Origin: Diplonema japonicum
Taxonomy: Eukaryota > Euglenozoa > Diplonemea > Diplonemida > Diplonemidae
Direction of reading: 5' to 3'
Assembly (NCBI GenBank): GCA_964019335.1
Contig: OZ025684.1
Location: 310,001-374,000 of the forward strand
Length of the DNA: 64,000 nt
Shown: positions 32,815 through 43,026 of the stretch, piece by piece
Position numbering within the stretch: the first letter of the stretch is position 1
Layout: the number at the start of each line of letters is the position of its first letter
Position numbers and translations under genes: made by a program
The notes under the pieces: generated by a model
Told to the model about the DNA's origin: nothing
The model's input: the letters and a program-made list of their open reading frames with translations, nothing else
The model's database searches: none

Positions 32815-33812
32815 TGAGTTAAAGGAAGTCTTTGTGAGACGCCCCCTTGTTCTCATCTTCTACCTGCACCTATCCCCTTTCAGCAGCGGTTTCTCCTCCT
32901 TTGGTGGTCTTGCCGGCCTTCTCCCCAGCCTGGCCGCTCTTTCTCTTCGTTCTCTCGCCCATTGTCCTTTCAACGCCTCTAGGTCATGCTTGGTCTTCGG
33001 TGATGCAAATATCGCCCTCCTGTTCCATCCGATCCCCGCCTTTGTCCTCCCGATGGATCGTAGTGTGTGCACCCTTGTGCTCGGCTCAGCTGGGAAGGCC
33101 CTCCTTCCTTTCACCTTCTTCAGTACCCTCCCTAGCTCCCATGTGTGCCAGATCTTCTTCATCAGTCCATGCAATCTCCTCGCTTTCTGCTGTACTTCTG
33201 CGAGATCCCCCAGCTTCCCTCCAAGGGTCTTCCCGGTCACGTTCTCGAAATCCAGTGCCAGCTCCACCGTCGACACTGACGTGTTCCTGCTGCCTGCATA
33301 CCAGCGCAGTTGCCGCATCCACCTCAGCACCTCCTTCGTGTACTCCCGTAGGACATCCCCTGCCGGTAGCTTGCCGAAGTCCTTGTCCGACGGTACTGGG
33401 TGTTCTTGTCCTTGTGTGATCTCCAGCCACTGGTGTGTGTGTGGTACACCTCCTGCCTCTTCGCTTGTAGGGCTGCGTCCCGCTCCCCCACCACCGCCAG
33501 CAGGTACCTCTGCGTTCCTTCGAGCCTTTCCCTGACATCCTTCCCTGCTCCCCTTGGCAGGATGCCATGCAGCTTCGTACACGGTTCCAGCCCCCTGCGC
33601 GTCATGCCTTCGTGTTCTTCCCGCTGTTGCACTTCCTTGGCCTTTTCGCACTCCCACAGTGCGTGCTCCAGCATGTTGGGCAGCTGTTGCTCCTGACCGC
33701 AGATGTCGCAGTGTGCCGTCGTGGGTTCGGCCTGCTTAGCTTCTTGCTTCCTCGCCTCCGCAATCAGCCACTTTTCGGTGTCCTGTCCTTCCTCTTCTTC
33801 TTCTTCTTGTAA
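32815..33812 (-). mobile_element. Non-LTR retrotransposon 3' fragment
   Basis: The minus-strand frame opens in polypurine DNA at about 33810 and carries a C-terminal zinc finger (CDICGQEQ, then LEHALWEC, a CxxC...HxxxxC pattern) typical of LINE-type reverse-transcriptase proteins. A charged C-terminal domain follows (PCTKLHGILPRG, LREYTKEVLRWMRQLRWY, GRRAFPAEPSTRVHTLR). The frame shifts once near 33434, where one GT unit more than in the 56061-56812 copy is present. The fragment ends with a short tail, CTTCCTTTAACTC followed by TA repeats (minus sense). No reverse-transcriptase core is present, so it is a 5'-truncated copy. Confidence 0.7.
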
Positions 33813-35211
33813 AAAAAAGGTGAACTAAACTCTTGCGGGGAAAAAAAAAAAGAAAAAACGAGAGTAAAGCTATTTACTGCCAACAGGGAAACATCGAGGA
33901 TTTAAAAAAAAAAAAAAAAAAAAAAAAAGAAAGAAAGTTCCTTTTTGACGGTAGGTGAAAGTAAATTTTCAGAAAGAGTGAGCGGAAAATTATTTTCTTT
34001 TTCCGGCTTGGGTGTAATTATGACCCCCCCCCCCCCCCCCCAAAGATGCTCTCTCTTTTTTTTTTTTTATCCTTTGCCCCATTGCAATAACCGCTTTATT
34101 CATAGAATGCTGTATTGCTTTCCTGTTCTACTCCGATGATTTGTGCACTTGCAGCACATAGAGATTTAAACAAAAGAAGAAAATAAAAGAAGAAAAAAAA
34201 CCAAGTTATAGCGCTCCATTTTAATTTGTGTGCATAAACGGGGGGGAGTTGTCCACGATCCACCGGAAGAAAAAGGAAACTCTTTTTTTTTTTTTAAAGG
34301 GGCGCCTTACCTTTGGGGGGAAGGGGGGGGAATAAGAAAAAGAAAGTACTTTATTAGAGCTGCGAAGCACTAACATCGCCTTTAAAAAGCTCTGCTTCAG
34401 GGGTTAAGGTCCAGTTTCCTTTTTTTTCCCCCCCTCTTTTTTTTCTTTTTTTCCTTCATCCAAAGCGTTTTTTTTTTTTCAAAAAGATGCAAATCTTTGT
34501 AACATTACGTCCTTGGAAAAAAAAAAAAAAAAAGAGAAAAAAAAAAAAAAATCGCAGTGATGAGGAAGAGAAAGTGTCTCCAGAATGACCTTTTTTTTTT
34601 TTTTTTTTTTTTAAATACTTTTCAACAAACAAGGATATATCCGAGCAAAAAAAAAAGAAAAAAAAAAAAAAAAAGAAGAAGAAAGCAAGTTTTGGTGCGC
34701 ACCTCGGCTAACCAAGATTCTGCGCTCGTTTGTTGTCGTCCTGAGTAATCTGTAATGTACTTCCCTAGGGGTTTGCGAACCAACAAATCTGATGTACTTC
34801 TTTACATCTTCATGATATCCTTGTTGCATTACCCACATATATATTCCGCGCCTTTACGTGGCTGCGGCGGGCTTCATAAGAACCCCTTTCCCCCCAACCC
34901 AAGGCTCGCCATTTTTTTTTTCTTTTTCTTTTTTTAGAAGGATTTTCGCATTATAAAATAGTTTTTTTTTTTTTTTTTCCCAAACGATACTAGAACACAT
35001 GATGTAGCCTCGGAAAAAAAAAAAAAAAAAAAAATGTCCCCTACAGGAGGGAAGGGGGGGGGGGGGGTGTAGTTTCTTTTTTTTTTCTTTTCTTCCTTTT
35101 TCCCGCCATTTTTTTTTTTTTTAAAAAATGTTAGAAAGAAACAAAAAAAAAAAAATTTGGGGTTTACATTTTATCTGAAGGGGGGGGAAATCTTTTATCA
35201 TAAAAATCTTC
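33813..35211. other. Intergenic spacer
   Basis: Homopolymer-rich, with C and G runs near 34025 and 35047 and a partial repeat B at 34692-34802. No gene seen. Confidence 0.55.
34692..34802 (+). repeat. Dispersed repeat B, end fragment
   Basis: Carries only the right part of repeat B: AACCAAGATTCTGCGCTCGT, then AACAAATCTGATGTACTTCT. The middle is diverged. Confidence 0.6.
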
Positions 35212-35790
35212 TCACGTTACTTCTGGAAGAGAGCGTTCCCCGTCGTCAGGTATTCTGTCTACAATTAAAGCTTCAGGTATTTTGTAGGTAAATTCGAAGG
35301 AGGGGAACTCGGGCCTGAGAGGGGACCACGTCTCCGTGTGGCTGATTGGGATATTGGAGGACCACGACCCGAATTCTTGTGTTGGGTTGAAAAGACCTTT
35401 TGTAATGGTGTCGGGAACATTTTCAAGAACGCTTCTGCCATGGATTTCTATTCTTTCCTTCAGATTTTGTTTGAATTGATGAACGTGAACTGCTCCACAA
35501 ACTCCACTACAAGTACCCTCTTCATAAAACCTCTTGCAATATGGTACCTGGCTCTGTCTGCATTTCCACTGAACCTGACATAGCCTGCAACGCAGAGTTG
35601 ACAGCCCCCTTCGTATTCTTACAGTGTCCCAGGAGTTATGGCTGCAAGGTCTGGATCTACCAGACTGCCGTCCTTCACATTGTTTTCGAGAAGTGTTTGT
35701 TGGTGATGAAGAGCGAGTCAACTCGGCATGTTGTTCTTGGAGCTGCTGCTGTGGAGGCTGTGGCTGCAATATATGACTCTCTGTTTCCAT
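35212..35790 (-). CDS. Divergent CCCH zinc-finger protein with Q-rich N-terminus
   Basis: 192 residues if started at ATG 35790 (METESHIL), which follows a long A run exactly as in neighbouring genes. An in-frame ATG at 35844 would add 18 residues including a Lys run coded by that tract, so I prefer the downstream start. After a Q/P-rich segment come CSHNSWDTVRIRRG and LRCRLCQVQW, matching the Cys/His cluster of the genes at 17296 and 20789. A CCCH-like finger with spacing C-x8-C-x3-C-x3-H follows; its middle spacing is shorter than in those genes. ERIEIHGRSVLENV parallels KRVKVHGSGVLEGV. The acidic tail is unique. Probably an RNA-binding paralogue. Confidence 0.8.
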   Translation of the reverse strand: METESHILQPQPPQQQLQEQHAELTRSSSPTNTSRKQCEGRQSGRSRPCSHNSWDTVRIRRGLSTLRCRLCQVQWKCRQSQVPYCKRFYEEGTCSGVCGAVHVHQFKQNLKERIEIHGRSVLENVPDTITKGLFNPTQEFGSWSSNIPISHTETWSPLRPEFPSFEFTYKIPEALIVDRIPDDGERSLPEVT

Positions 35791-37402
35791 TTTTTTTTTT
35801 TTTTTCCCTGAGTTGACTAACTCCTCGCTGCAGGACGATGGCATTTTGGGGGGGATGAAAAAAAAAAGAAAAAAATGTAATAAAAGAAAAAAAAAGAAAA
35901 ACAGGAGAAAGAATGAGAAAGAAAATAAAAAGAAAAAAAAAAGAGTCGGTTGATTTTTTTTTGTGCACAGCCGGGGGGGGGTTGACCCAATCCCAACAAT
36001 GCTTTACCACTACTCTTTTTTTAGCACTAACAATTCGTTGTCAATATTTTTGTGTTTTTTGTTCATGCAAAAAAAAAAAAAAATGAGGGGGAGTGTTTGT
36101 GTGTGAGGTTGAACGGTATAAAAAAAAGGGGGGGGGGAGGTAGAAAGAAGAAGGATAAAGGAAAAAAAGAGTTTTGTTGTCAAAGTGGGGGACAGGGTGG
36201 GAGGGGGAAGTATTCTTCTTTTTTTCCTTTTTTTTTTTCTTTTTTTTTTTGGACTGAAATCTCAAGATGGGAAAATTTGAGAAATTTTAAAATTAATTTT
36301 TGTCTTATCCAGCTGCTCCAATATGCCCCCTTCCCCCCCCCCTTTCCTTTTATTATTTTACTAAGATAGGGAGGAAGAAAAAAAATGCCATCATCATTTC
36401 CCCCCCCCCCCCCCCCCGGACATTAACAAACTTGCCAGGGATCGATAAGAATTGGTAGGGAAACAACAGTACATGTTTGAAGAAAGAAAAAAAAAAAGAA
36501 TTAAAGGTATATCAGGAAGACTAGGTGTAACATTCCTTGGTCATCTCTGCAGTGATTTTAAAGGGTTTTAAAATGAAAATCATGCATTTAAGCTTAGCTA
36601 AACTAATATAAGTTCTCAACAACCTCAAGAAAATTATTCCGGTCAGCCGGAGAGTCGTTTTTAATTAAGGCAGAGAGAGAACCAAAGGAAAAAAAAAAAA
36701 AAATTAGTTAGGTAAACATTTTGTGCATGAATACGAAAAAAATCTTTTCCTCCCTTCTTTTTTTTATAAAGGTGTATGCTTTTCTCTTCGCAAAAATGCT
36801 TTATGGCATGTTCTCGCTGTTCATTGAGTATAATTATTTTCTTTATTTCTCTCTTTTTTTTTTTTAAACTTAACTTGATGCTTTTTCTTCGAGCTAGTTC
36901 GGAAGAGTAAGGGGGGGAGGGGGGTAGTGATAGGGTTGAGCTTCATGACAAGTGTTCTTTTTATTTATTTATTTATTTATTTACGTCATCCAAGGGCGGG
37001 GGGGGGGGGGGGGTTTCTTCTTTTTCTTTTGAAAGCCTTATGGGCCATTTTTTTCCATTCCAATTAATGGTCCCCCCCCCCCCCCCCCCCCACCTCATGC
37101 ATCTTAGGTTGTCTTCAATAAGAAAATGAATAAAAAAATAAAGAAAATAAAAAAAAAAAAACTGATTTTTTTTTTCTTTCTTTCCCCAGTTTGTCTTTTT
37201 GGATAAAAATCAAGGCTACTCGTTCAAAAAGGGGAAAAAAAAAAAAAAAAAAAGAAAAGAATATATCTTTGAAACCGTGCCTAAAAGAAAGAAAACCGCA
37301 GCAGCTATGACCTATGACCCACAGTTGCCTCAGGGGAGCTATTGAGTTCCCCTCTAAAAACGTGCTACATGAGGACAAAACGACTCAAGTGTGGTGGGCT
37401 CC

Positions 37403-37435
<33 letters not shown>

Positions 37436-37921
37436 AGAGGAAATGGGAACAAAATGCATGGCGTTCCATGAGCAAAGGGAAAAAAAAAAGAAAAAAAAAA
37501 AAGAGAAAAAGGCTATGGAACTGGGATGTTGTGTGGTAAAAAAAGAAATAGCGAGCCAACCATGTTCACAAGACCATTTGCAAGGAAGTACAGGTTTTTT
37601 TTCTAGACATTTATTGCTGTTTTAAACAAAAGGTGCTATTTTGCGTTGGTGGTTATAGAACTGAGCGCTGAATTTCTTTTTTTTTTTTTTTTTTTTTTAT
37701 TGAAACATGTCGCTTAGGTGATGAAAGAGTGAAAAGAGCTCTTCGGGACGAAAAAAAAATGGCAAGTTTTTAATTGAACAAAAACAAAAACAAAAAAAAA
37801 TGATTTCTTTTTTTTTTTTTAAAAATAAAAACAACAAAAAAAAACCCCCCCTTCTTTTTTTTTTCCATTCTTTCCGCTTCTATACTTCTAGCCACCACTG
37901 GAACCAAATGTGTAATTTTCT

Positions 37922-37954
<33 letters not shown>

Positions 37955-37961
37955 CAACACG

Positions 37962-38001
<40 letters not shown>

Positions 38002-39226
38002 GACAACAAAGGTCTGGTAAGGTGGGCGACAACTAAGCGGGAAGAGTACTTGGAGCGTCATAGCATTCTGGTGCTCCTACATGCCACTTTTCTCACTTTT
38101 TTTTTTCTCCCCTCTCTCTCACCTTATGCCTCTTTTTTTTTTTCTCGTCAAGAAGAAGAAAAAAAAAGAGGGCAATAAAAGTGGCGGGGGGAAATAAAAA
38201 AAAAGGAAAAAGTACAGTAAAAGTTTCAGAACCAAGCCCGCGGGCACACTCCAGAAAAAAAAAAAGAAAAAAAAAAGAGGGGAAAAAAAAAAAAAAAAAG
38301 TGCTACCAACAGCGGGATCCTCTCCTTTTGTTTATCTAAGAAGAAAAAAGAAAATACTAAGGAAAAAAAAGGGGGGGGGAAACATATAGTGGGAAGAATG
38401 GGGGCAGAAATAAGAAATAAATACAAAAAAAAGTTTTTTTTTTTTTTTTTTTTTTGCTTCATTTCTTGTTTTCCAATACGGTCTTTTAAATTAAAGAGTT
38501 AAGTTACAAAAAACCACCTTTCGAGGCAGAAAAAGTTACGTGCAACATCGAAAGATTTTCTTTTAGAATCTGCCTTGGACTGTCTAACTACTCCACAATT
38601 CTTTTTTTTTTTTTTTTTTTTTGTAGTTTTTTTTTTTTAATTTAAAAGTACGCTTGCTAAAAATAACTTTAGGGTTTTCGTTCTGTTTCTTTTCTTTTCA
38701 TGTGCAGGACCAAAAAAAAAAAAAAAAAAAATGGGGAAGGGAACAAGAAAAATAAAATGAGGGGGCCAAAAAATATTTCAGTAACAAAAAAAAAAAAAAA
38801 AAAAAAAAAGAAAAAGAAAAAAAAGGGAGTGTGTTTTTTTCTTTATTTTTATTTCCCCCTTCTTTTTACACTACAACAATCAGACAAAAGCTCGATAACT
38901 CATATTTTATTTTATTTTTAAGTTATAAAAGATTTCTTTTTCTTGTTGCAACAGGGGTTTTTTTTTTTCTTCTTTTTCTACGTTCCTAAAAAGCTGAGCA
39001 GGATTAATAAGAAGGGGCAGTAATCCTTTTGCACTTTTTTTTCAGCTTTTTAGATAAGTTCAGAAAAGTTACGAAGACTCCGCTGAAACACGAATCTTGA
39101 ATAACTTGCCTAAGTATTTTTTCTTTTTTTTTGTTGTTGTTGTTTCCTTTTTTTTTTGTTAAAAATGGTTGCTGGGAGGGGAGGGGGGGGACCTTTTCAA
39201 AAATTCTTTGGCTTTTTCTTCTTTTT

Positions 39227-39278
<52 letters not shown>

Positions 39279-40014
39279 CAGGAATTGGGCCAAAGTTAAG
39301 CCCAGTTTAAAAAAAAAAAAAAAAAAAAAAAAAGAAGAAAGAAGAAAAATCTCAGAAAAAGAAAAGGAAGGGGAAAACCAAATGTGCTTTTTGCCCCTCT
39401 TTTCCCTCCCTTTTTTTTTCTCCTTGTGTTTTATTCTTTTCTTTTTTCTTAAAAGAAAAGATTTTTATGAACAGTAAGGAAAGAAAAAAAAGAGAGAGAA
39501 AAGAGAAAGGAGAAAACACCCAAGGGCCATATGTAAAGTCCAGTTGTGTGCTAAAAGATGGACAAAAAGAGGGTCATGAGTGAATTGAAAGGGAAATAAA
39601 CGAGAAAAGTAAAAAGTGTATTTATAAGAATGCAGCAAAAAGAAAAAGAGATAAGGAAGCAAAAAAAAAAAAATACGAAGAAAAGAGGAAAGAAAAAAAA
39701 AGAGTGAGAAGGAAAGAAGGAAGAAAGGGAAGAAAAAATTTTTTTTTCTCCTCTTTTTTTCTTTCTCCAGTCTCTCTCTTTTTTTTTTTTCATTCTTTAT
39801 AAACCGTAACAGTTTTTTAATATTTTAAGCACCATTTCTTATTACTACACCGCCCTTTTTTTTTTTTTTTTTTTTTTTTTTCTCTTTCTTGCATTATTCC
39901 ATCTTGTTCATAAAAATGATAGCATTATTAAGAACTAATAAAAAACGCTTTTTTTTTTTTTTTTTCTCGTTTTTTTTTTTTTTTTTTTTGTCCCTTTTCT
40001 TTTCCACCCCTTAA

Positions 40015-40049
<35 letters not shown>

Positions 40050-40160
40050 CCAAAAAAGAAAAAAAAAAAAAAAAAAATCCATACAATGTTTGATAAAATC
40101 TGAAAGGGGAAAGACTTAAAAAAAAAAAAAAAAAAATTATATTTTTCCACCAACACCCCA
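35791..40160. other. Largest plain homopolymer spacer
   Basis: More than 4 kb without a gene or a recognised mobile element, apart from a repeat I match near 35935-36060. It contains C runs at 36402-36417 and 37074-37091, G runs near 36999, a TTTA tetranucleotide run (36960-36984) and many A/T runs, up to about 35 bases near 39241-39274 and 37956-37994. Confidence 0.6.
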
Positions 40161-41063
40161 TCAGACTGTCATGGGCATTTGGTACAACAAGACCACAGGC
40201 TGATTACCCACAGCAACTGGAGGCGTCATCACCTCGTCCTCACTGGGAGTATCGGCAAGGCATTTCACTACGTTGACATTCTTCTGCTTGTAAATTGCAA
40301 TCTGCACATTCTCCTCACCAGAAAAGTACGGGGCGATGTACAAATCGATCCCGTCATTCTGAACCATCAAGCGGGACAACGCGATACTCTTCAACCCAGT
40401 GTTCAAAAGCTCTGCTGTGAGAGGAATATCAAGTCCAAGAATGTCATTTGTGTCCGATGTACGCAGCGTCTTCGCCAGCGACCCAGCAACGGCCGATACC
40501 TTCGAAGCCTTGTTCACCTTCCGCAATGAGGTGTAGCTAACATCCTCACAGAGAAGCTTCACAGATTTCTTTGCACGCATTGCGATCAGACGTATACCGG
40601 GTCCGTCGGCACTCCTCAGCGACTCCACCTTGATAAGGAAGTATTTACCCATTTCCATGATGAACATTCTAGAAACGCATAATCCTTGAACTGCCGTTGC
40701 TACTGACTCAGCGCCCATTGCCTCAATAACCACCTCGGAGTCTAGCCTCAGCCTCTTTGCAATGGCACCTGCTAGGCCATTTATCTTTGTGGTTCCCGAC
40801 ACCTTTAAGATATCGTTGTGTGCTTGGGATGACGAACCTGCGGTGCTTGACCCGCACGAGCTTCCTTCGGCATTGCTGCTGCTGCTCAGGCCTTCCAAGG
40901 CGATCTGTTGCTGTTGCTGTTGCTGTTGAACCGCCAGAAGAGCAAGCTGCTGCTGCAGAAGCATCTGCTGCTGCATCTGGTTCACTTGGCTCATTTGGTT
41001 CATTTGGTTCATCATCATCATCTGCGTGGGTGCCACGGTCGGAAGGAAACCCTGGGTGAACAT
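40161..41063 (-). CDS. Tandem SpoVS-like (Alba-superfamily) domain protein
   Basis: 300 residues from ATG 41063, in an A-rich leader (CAAAAACAAAAA repeats), to TGA. The first 80 residues are Met/Gln-rich with a Q tract. Two SpoVS-like domains follow. The first (about 84-163) shows DILKVSGTTKINGLAGAIAK and VVIEAMGAESVATAVQGL, matching the bacterial pattern LKVSxxSxPxxVAGAIA...IxAIGAxAxxQAVKAxAIAR. The second (about 177-258) shows VSAVAGSLAKTL, LNTGLKSIALSRLMV and GIDLYIAPYF. SpoVS is best known from sporulating bacteria and belongs to the Alba-like nucleic-acid-binding fold. Two domains plus a Q-rich arm suggest an RNA- or DNA-binding protein, but the partner is unknown. A Pro/Val-rich tail ends the protein. 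Confidence 0.8.
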   Translation of the reverse strand: MFTQGFLPTVAPTQMMMMNQMNQMSQVNQMQQQMLLQQQLALLAVQQQQQQQQIALEGLSSSSNAEGSSCGSSTAGSSSQAHNDILKVSGTTKINGLAGAIAKRLRLDSEVVIEAMGAESVATAVQGLCVSRMFIMEMGKYFLIKVESLRSADGPGIRLIAMRAKKSVKLLCEDVSYTSLRKVNKASKVSAVAGSLAKTLRTSDTNDILGLDIPLTAELLNTGLKSIALSRLMVQNDGIDLYIAPYFSGEENVQIAIYKQKNVNVVKCLADTPSEDEVMTPPVAVGNQPVVLLYQMPMTV

Positions 41064-41163
41064 TTTTTGTTTTTGTTTTTGTTTTTGTTTTCTTTTTTTC
41101 TTTAGTAGGGTGTGTTTTTTTTTTTTTTTTTTTTTTTGTTTTTTTTTTTTTTTTTTTGTATTT

Positions 41164-41295
41164 TCTTGCATGTCTCTCTCACCAAAAACCAGACCCAGCA
41201 ATAATGGTTGAGCATGTAGCTGCCATGATTGGAAACAGCAAGCTCATTGACCAGTGCAGGGCCTGACAACATGTCGATGCGTGTGGTTGTTCTAT
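41164..41295 (+). repeat. Repeat F with identical 20-codon reading frame, copy 2
   Basis: Nearly identical to 22035-22166. It lies about 100 bp upstream of the SpoVS-like start codon. The plus-strand short frame (41204-41266, starting MVEHVAAM) is intact in both copies, but only two copies are available and the identity covers the flanks as well, so coding selection cannot be shown. Confidence 0.6.
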
Positions 41296-41498
41296 TAAAA
41301 AAGTTTGAATTTTCGGCATTACTCCGGAAGTTTTATTTTATTTTTTTTACAGTTGGGAAACCACGAAGCTGCTGCCCACTACTCATTTTGGTATGGAAAA
41401 ACCAACAAAAGAAAATATAATAAGAAAAAAAAAAAAAAAAAAAAAAAACCAGTCTCACTAAAGAGAGAATAAAAAAGGGGGGGGGTGATGAGCTTTCG

Positions 41499-41530
<32 letters not shown>

Positions 41531-41534
41531 ATTC

Positions 41535-41660
41535 TTTTAAGGTACACGGTTGTGGAGCTTATCCATTGTCCCCGTTCTGCTGCCTCTGGCAGGTTCCTAG
41601 CGGTTGTCAAACTGCGGGGCGGCCTGTCGGGCCTGCGATACCTCAGCCTCACTGCGGACA
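41535..41660 (-). pseudogene. Non-LTR retrotransposon terminal remnant
   Basis: Minus frame reads RPPRSLTTARNLPEAAERGQ. The plus strand shares GGTTCCTA, GGTGGTCAAACTGCGGGGC-like and ACCTCAGCCTC words with 7980-8300. It is a short degraded end only. Confidence 0.45.
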
Positions 41661-42047
41661 AAGGTGGGAAAAATAAGGAAAAGGGGCTCCATTTGCGTTT
41701 TCTTTGCCTTGGAACACCGCTCCTGTCCACAGTGACCCAGCGGACAAAGGGTGTATGGGGGAAAATAAGGGAGAAATGGTTTTTTGGGTGAAGGAGAAAT
41801 GGTTTTTTGGGTGAAGGAAAAAAAAAAAAAAAAACGGATGGGCGAAAAAAAAAAAAATAAAGAGATGGAGAAGCTTCCGCTTACGCTTTGAGCTTCGCGA
41901 CGGGCAACGTAGGCTTTCGGGGGAAAAAAAAAAAGGGGGGAGTAAAATTTCATTGATTTCTTCTTTTCATGTTCGCTTGTTCCTTTTGATTTTCCGTGTA
42001 GTGTCCGCCTTTAGTTCTGTAGTGTGAAAGATTCCAAGAAAAAAATT

Positions 42048-42170
42048 TCACTATGATAGGAACGAAGTGGTTAGCAACGGCCCGCCGCGGTGGCGTGCCT
42101 ACCTTATGATGCTCCCCTTTTGGGGTCGTTCCCTGCTACCCACCGTAGTGCCTAGCTGTCGTTTATATCT
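42048..42170 (+). repeat. Repeat D, long copy
   Basis: TTCACTATGATAGGAACGAA, GTTAGCAACGGCCCGCC, TGCCTACCTTATGAT and AGTGCCTAGCTG are all shared in order with 52910-53040. The shorter core alone occurs at 15977-16017, 26070-26109 and 26453-26495. There is no reading frame. Confidence 0.75.
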
Positions 42171-42989
42171 TCCAATCTTTTCTTTCCGGTATTCTTCTCT
42201 CAGTCCTTTCAGCTTGCTCGCCGTCAGCCCCGATGCAAACAGGGAAAAAAAAGGATGATGAGTTAAAGGAAAAAAATAAAGAAAAAAAGAGAAAAAAAAC
42301 ACGGTTCTGTCTTTTTCTTGATTTTTTTTTTTTTTTTTAAAATTAATTTATTGCAAACTTGTTTGCCGAGTAAAAGAGAACTTAAAACACAAACTAAAAA
42401 CACATGTCATAAATTTATATGAATTCTGCCTTTTTCCCTTTTCCCCTTTTTGCTACCTCTTTTCCTAGAAATTTTGCTTGCGGTGTTCTTCCCTTTGTCT
42501 TTTGCGAAATCTTTCAGAATTTTTTTTATTTTTGAGTTACAGGAGGTCACTCTGAGACACCTCCCTCCTCCTTTTCAAACCTTATGCGTTTCGTTCAGAA
42601 AATGTAGGAATCTCTTTTTTTTAAAAACTTTTTTTTTACCCCTCCCAGAATTAAAAAAACACACATCACAAGAACATCAGACGAAGAGGGGGGGGGGGGG
42701 GGGGGGGGAGGGACAAAATAAAAAGAGGAAAAAGAAAACACAAAAAAAATTCCCCCCCTTTTTTTCTACGTTTCCACGTTTTTGTCTATGTTTTTTTCTT
42801 TTTCTTTTTTTCTTTCCCCCAATTAAAATCAAAAAAAAAAAGGTGTCTTTGAAGGCAACCTGCAGTAAGTGACAGGACCGTTAACCCCCCCCCCCCCCCC
42901 CCCCCAACGTTGGGCTACTATTTCTTTTTTTTTTCACTATTCTTTTTAAAAAGGTTAGGGGTTCAAAGAAAAAAAAAAATCAATCGAAG

Positions 42990-43021
<32 letters not shown>

Positions 43022-43026
43022 GTATA

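Larger units (their letters stand above)
41296..43026. other. Intergenic spacer with retroelement debris and repeat D
   Basis: Contains a short non-LTR element remnant (41535-41660), repeat D (42048-42170), a tandemly repeated GGAGAAATGGTTTTTTGGGT (about 41769-41818), and G/C homopolymers near 42691 and 42886. No host gene. Confidence 0.55.

Noticed and set aside
35791-35844. Upstream start of the third CCCH gene
   Set aside because: It would translate the A run as poly-Lys. In the neighbouring genes such a run lies immediately before the ATG, so the start at 35790 is preferred, though the upstream one cannot be excluded.
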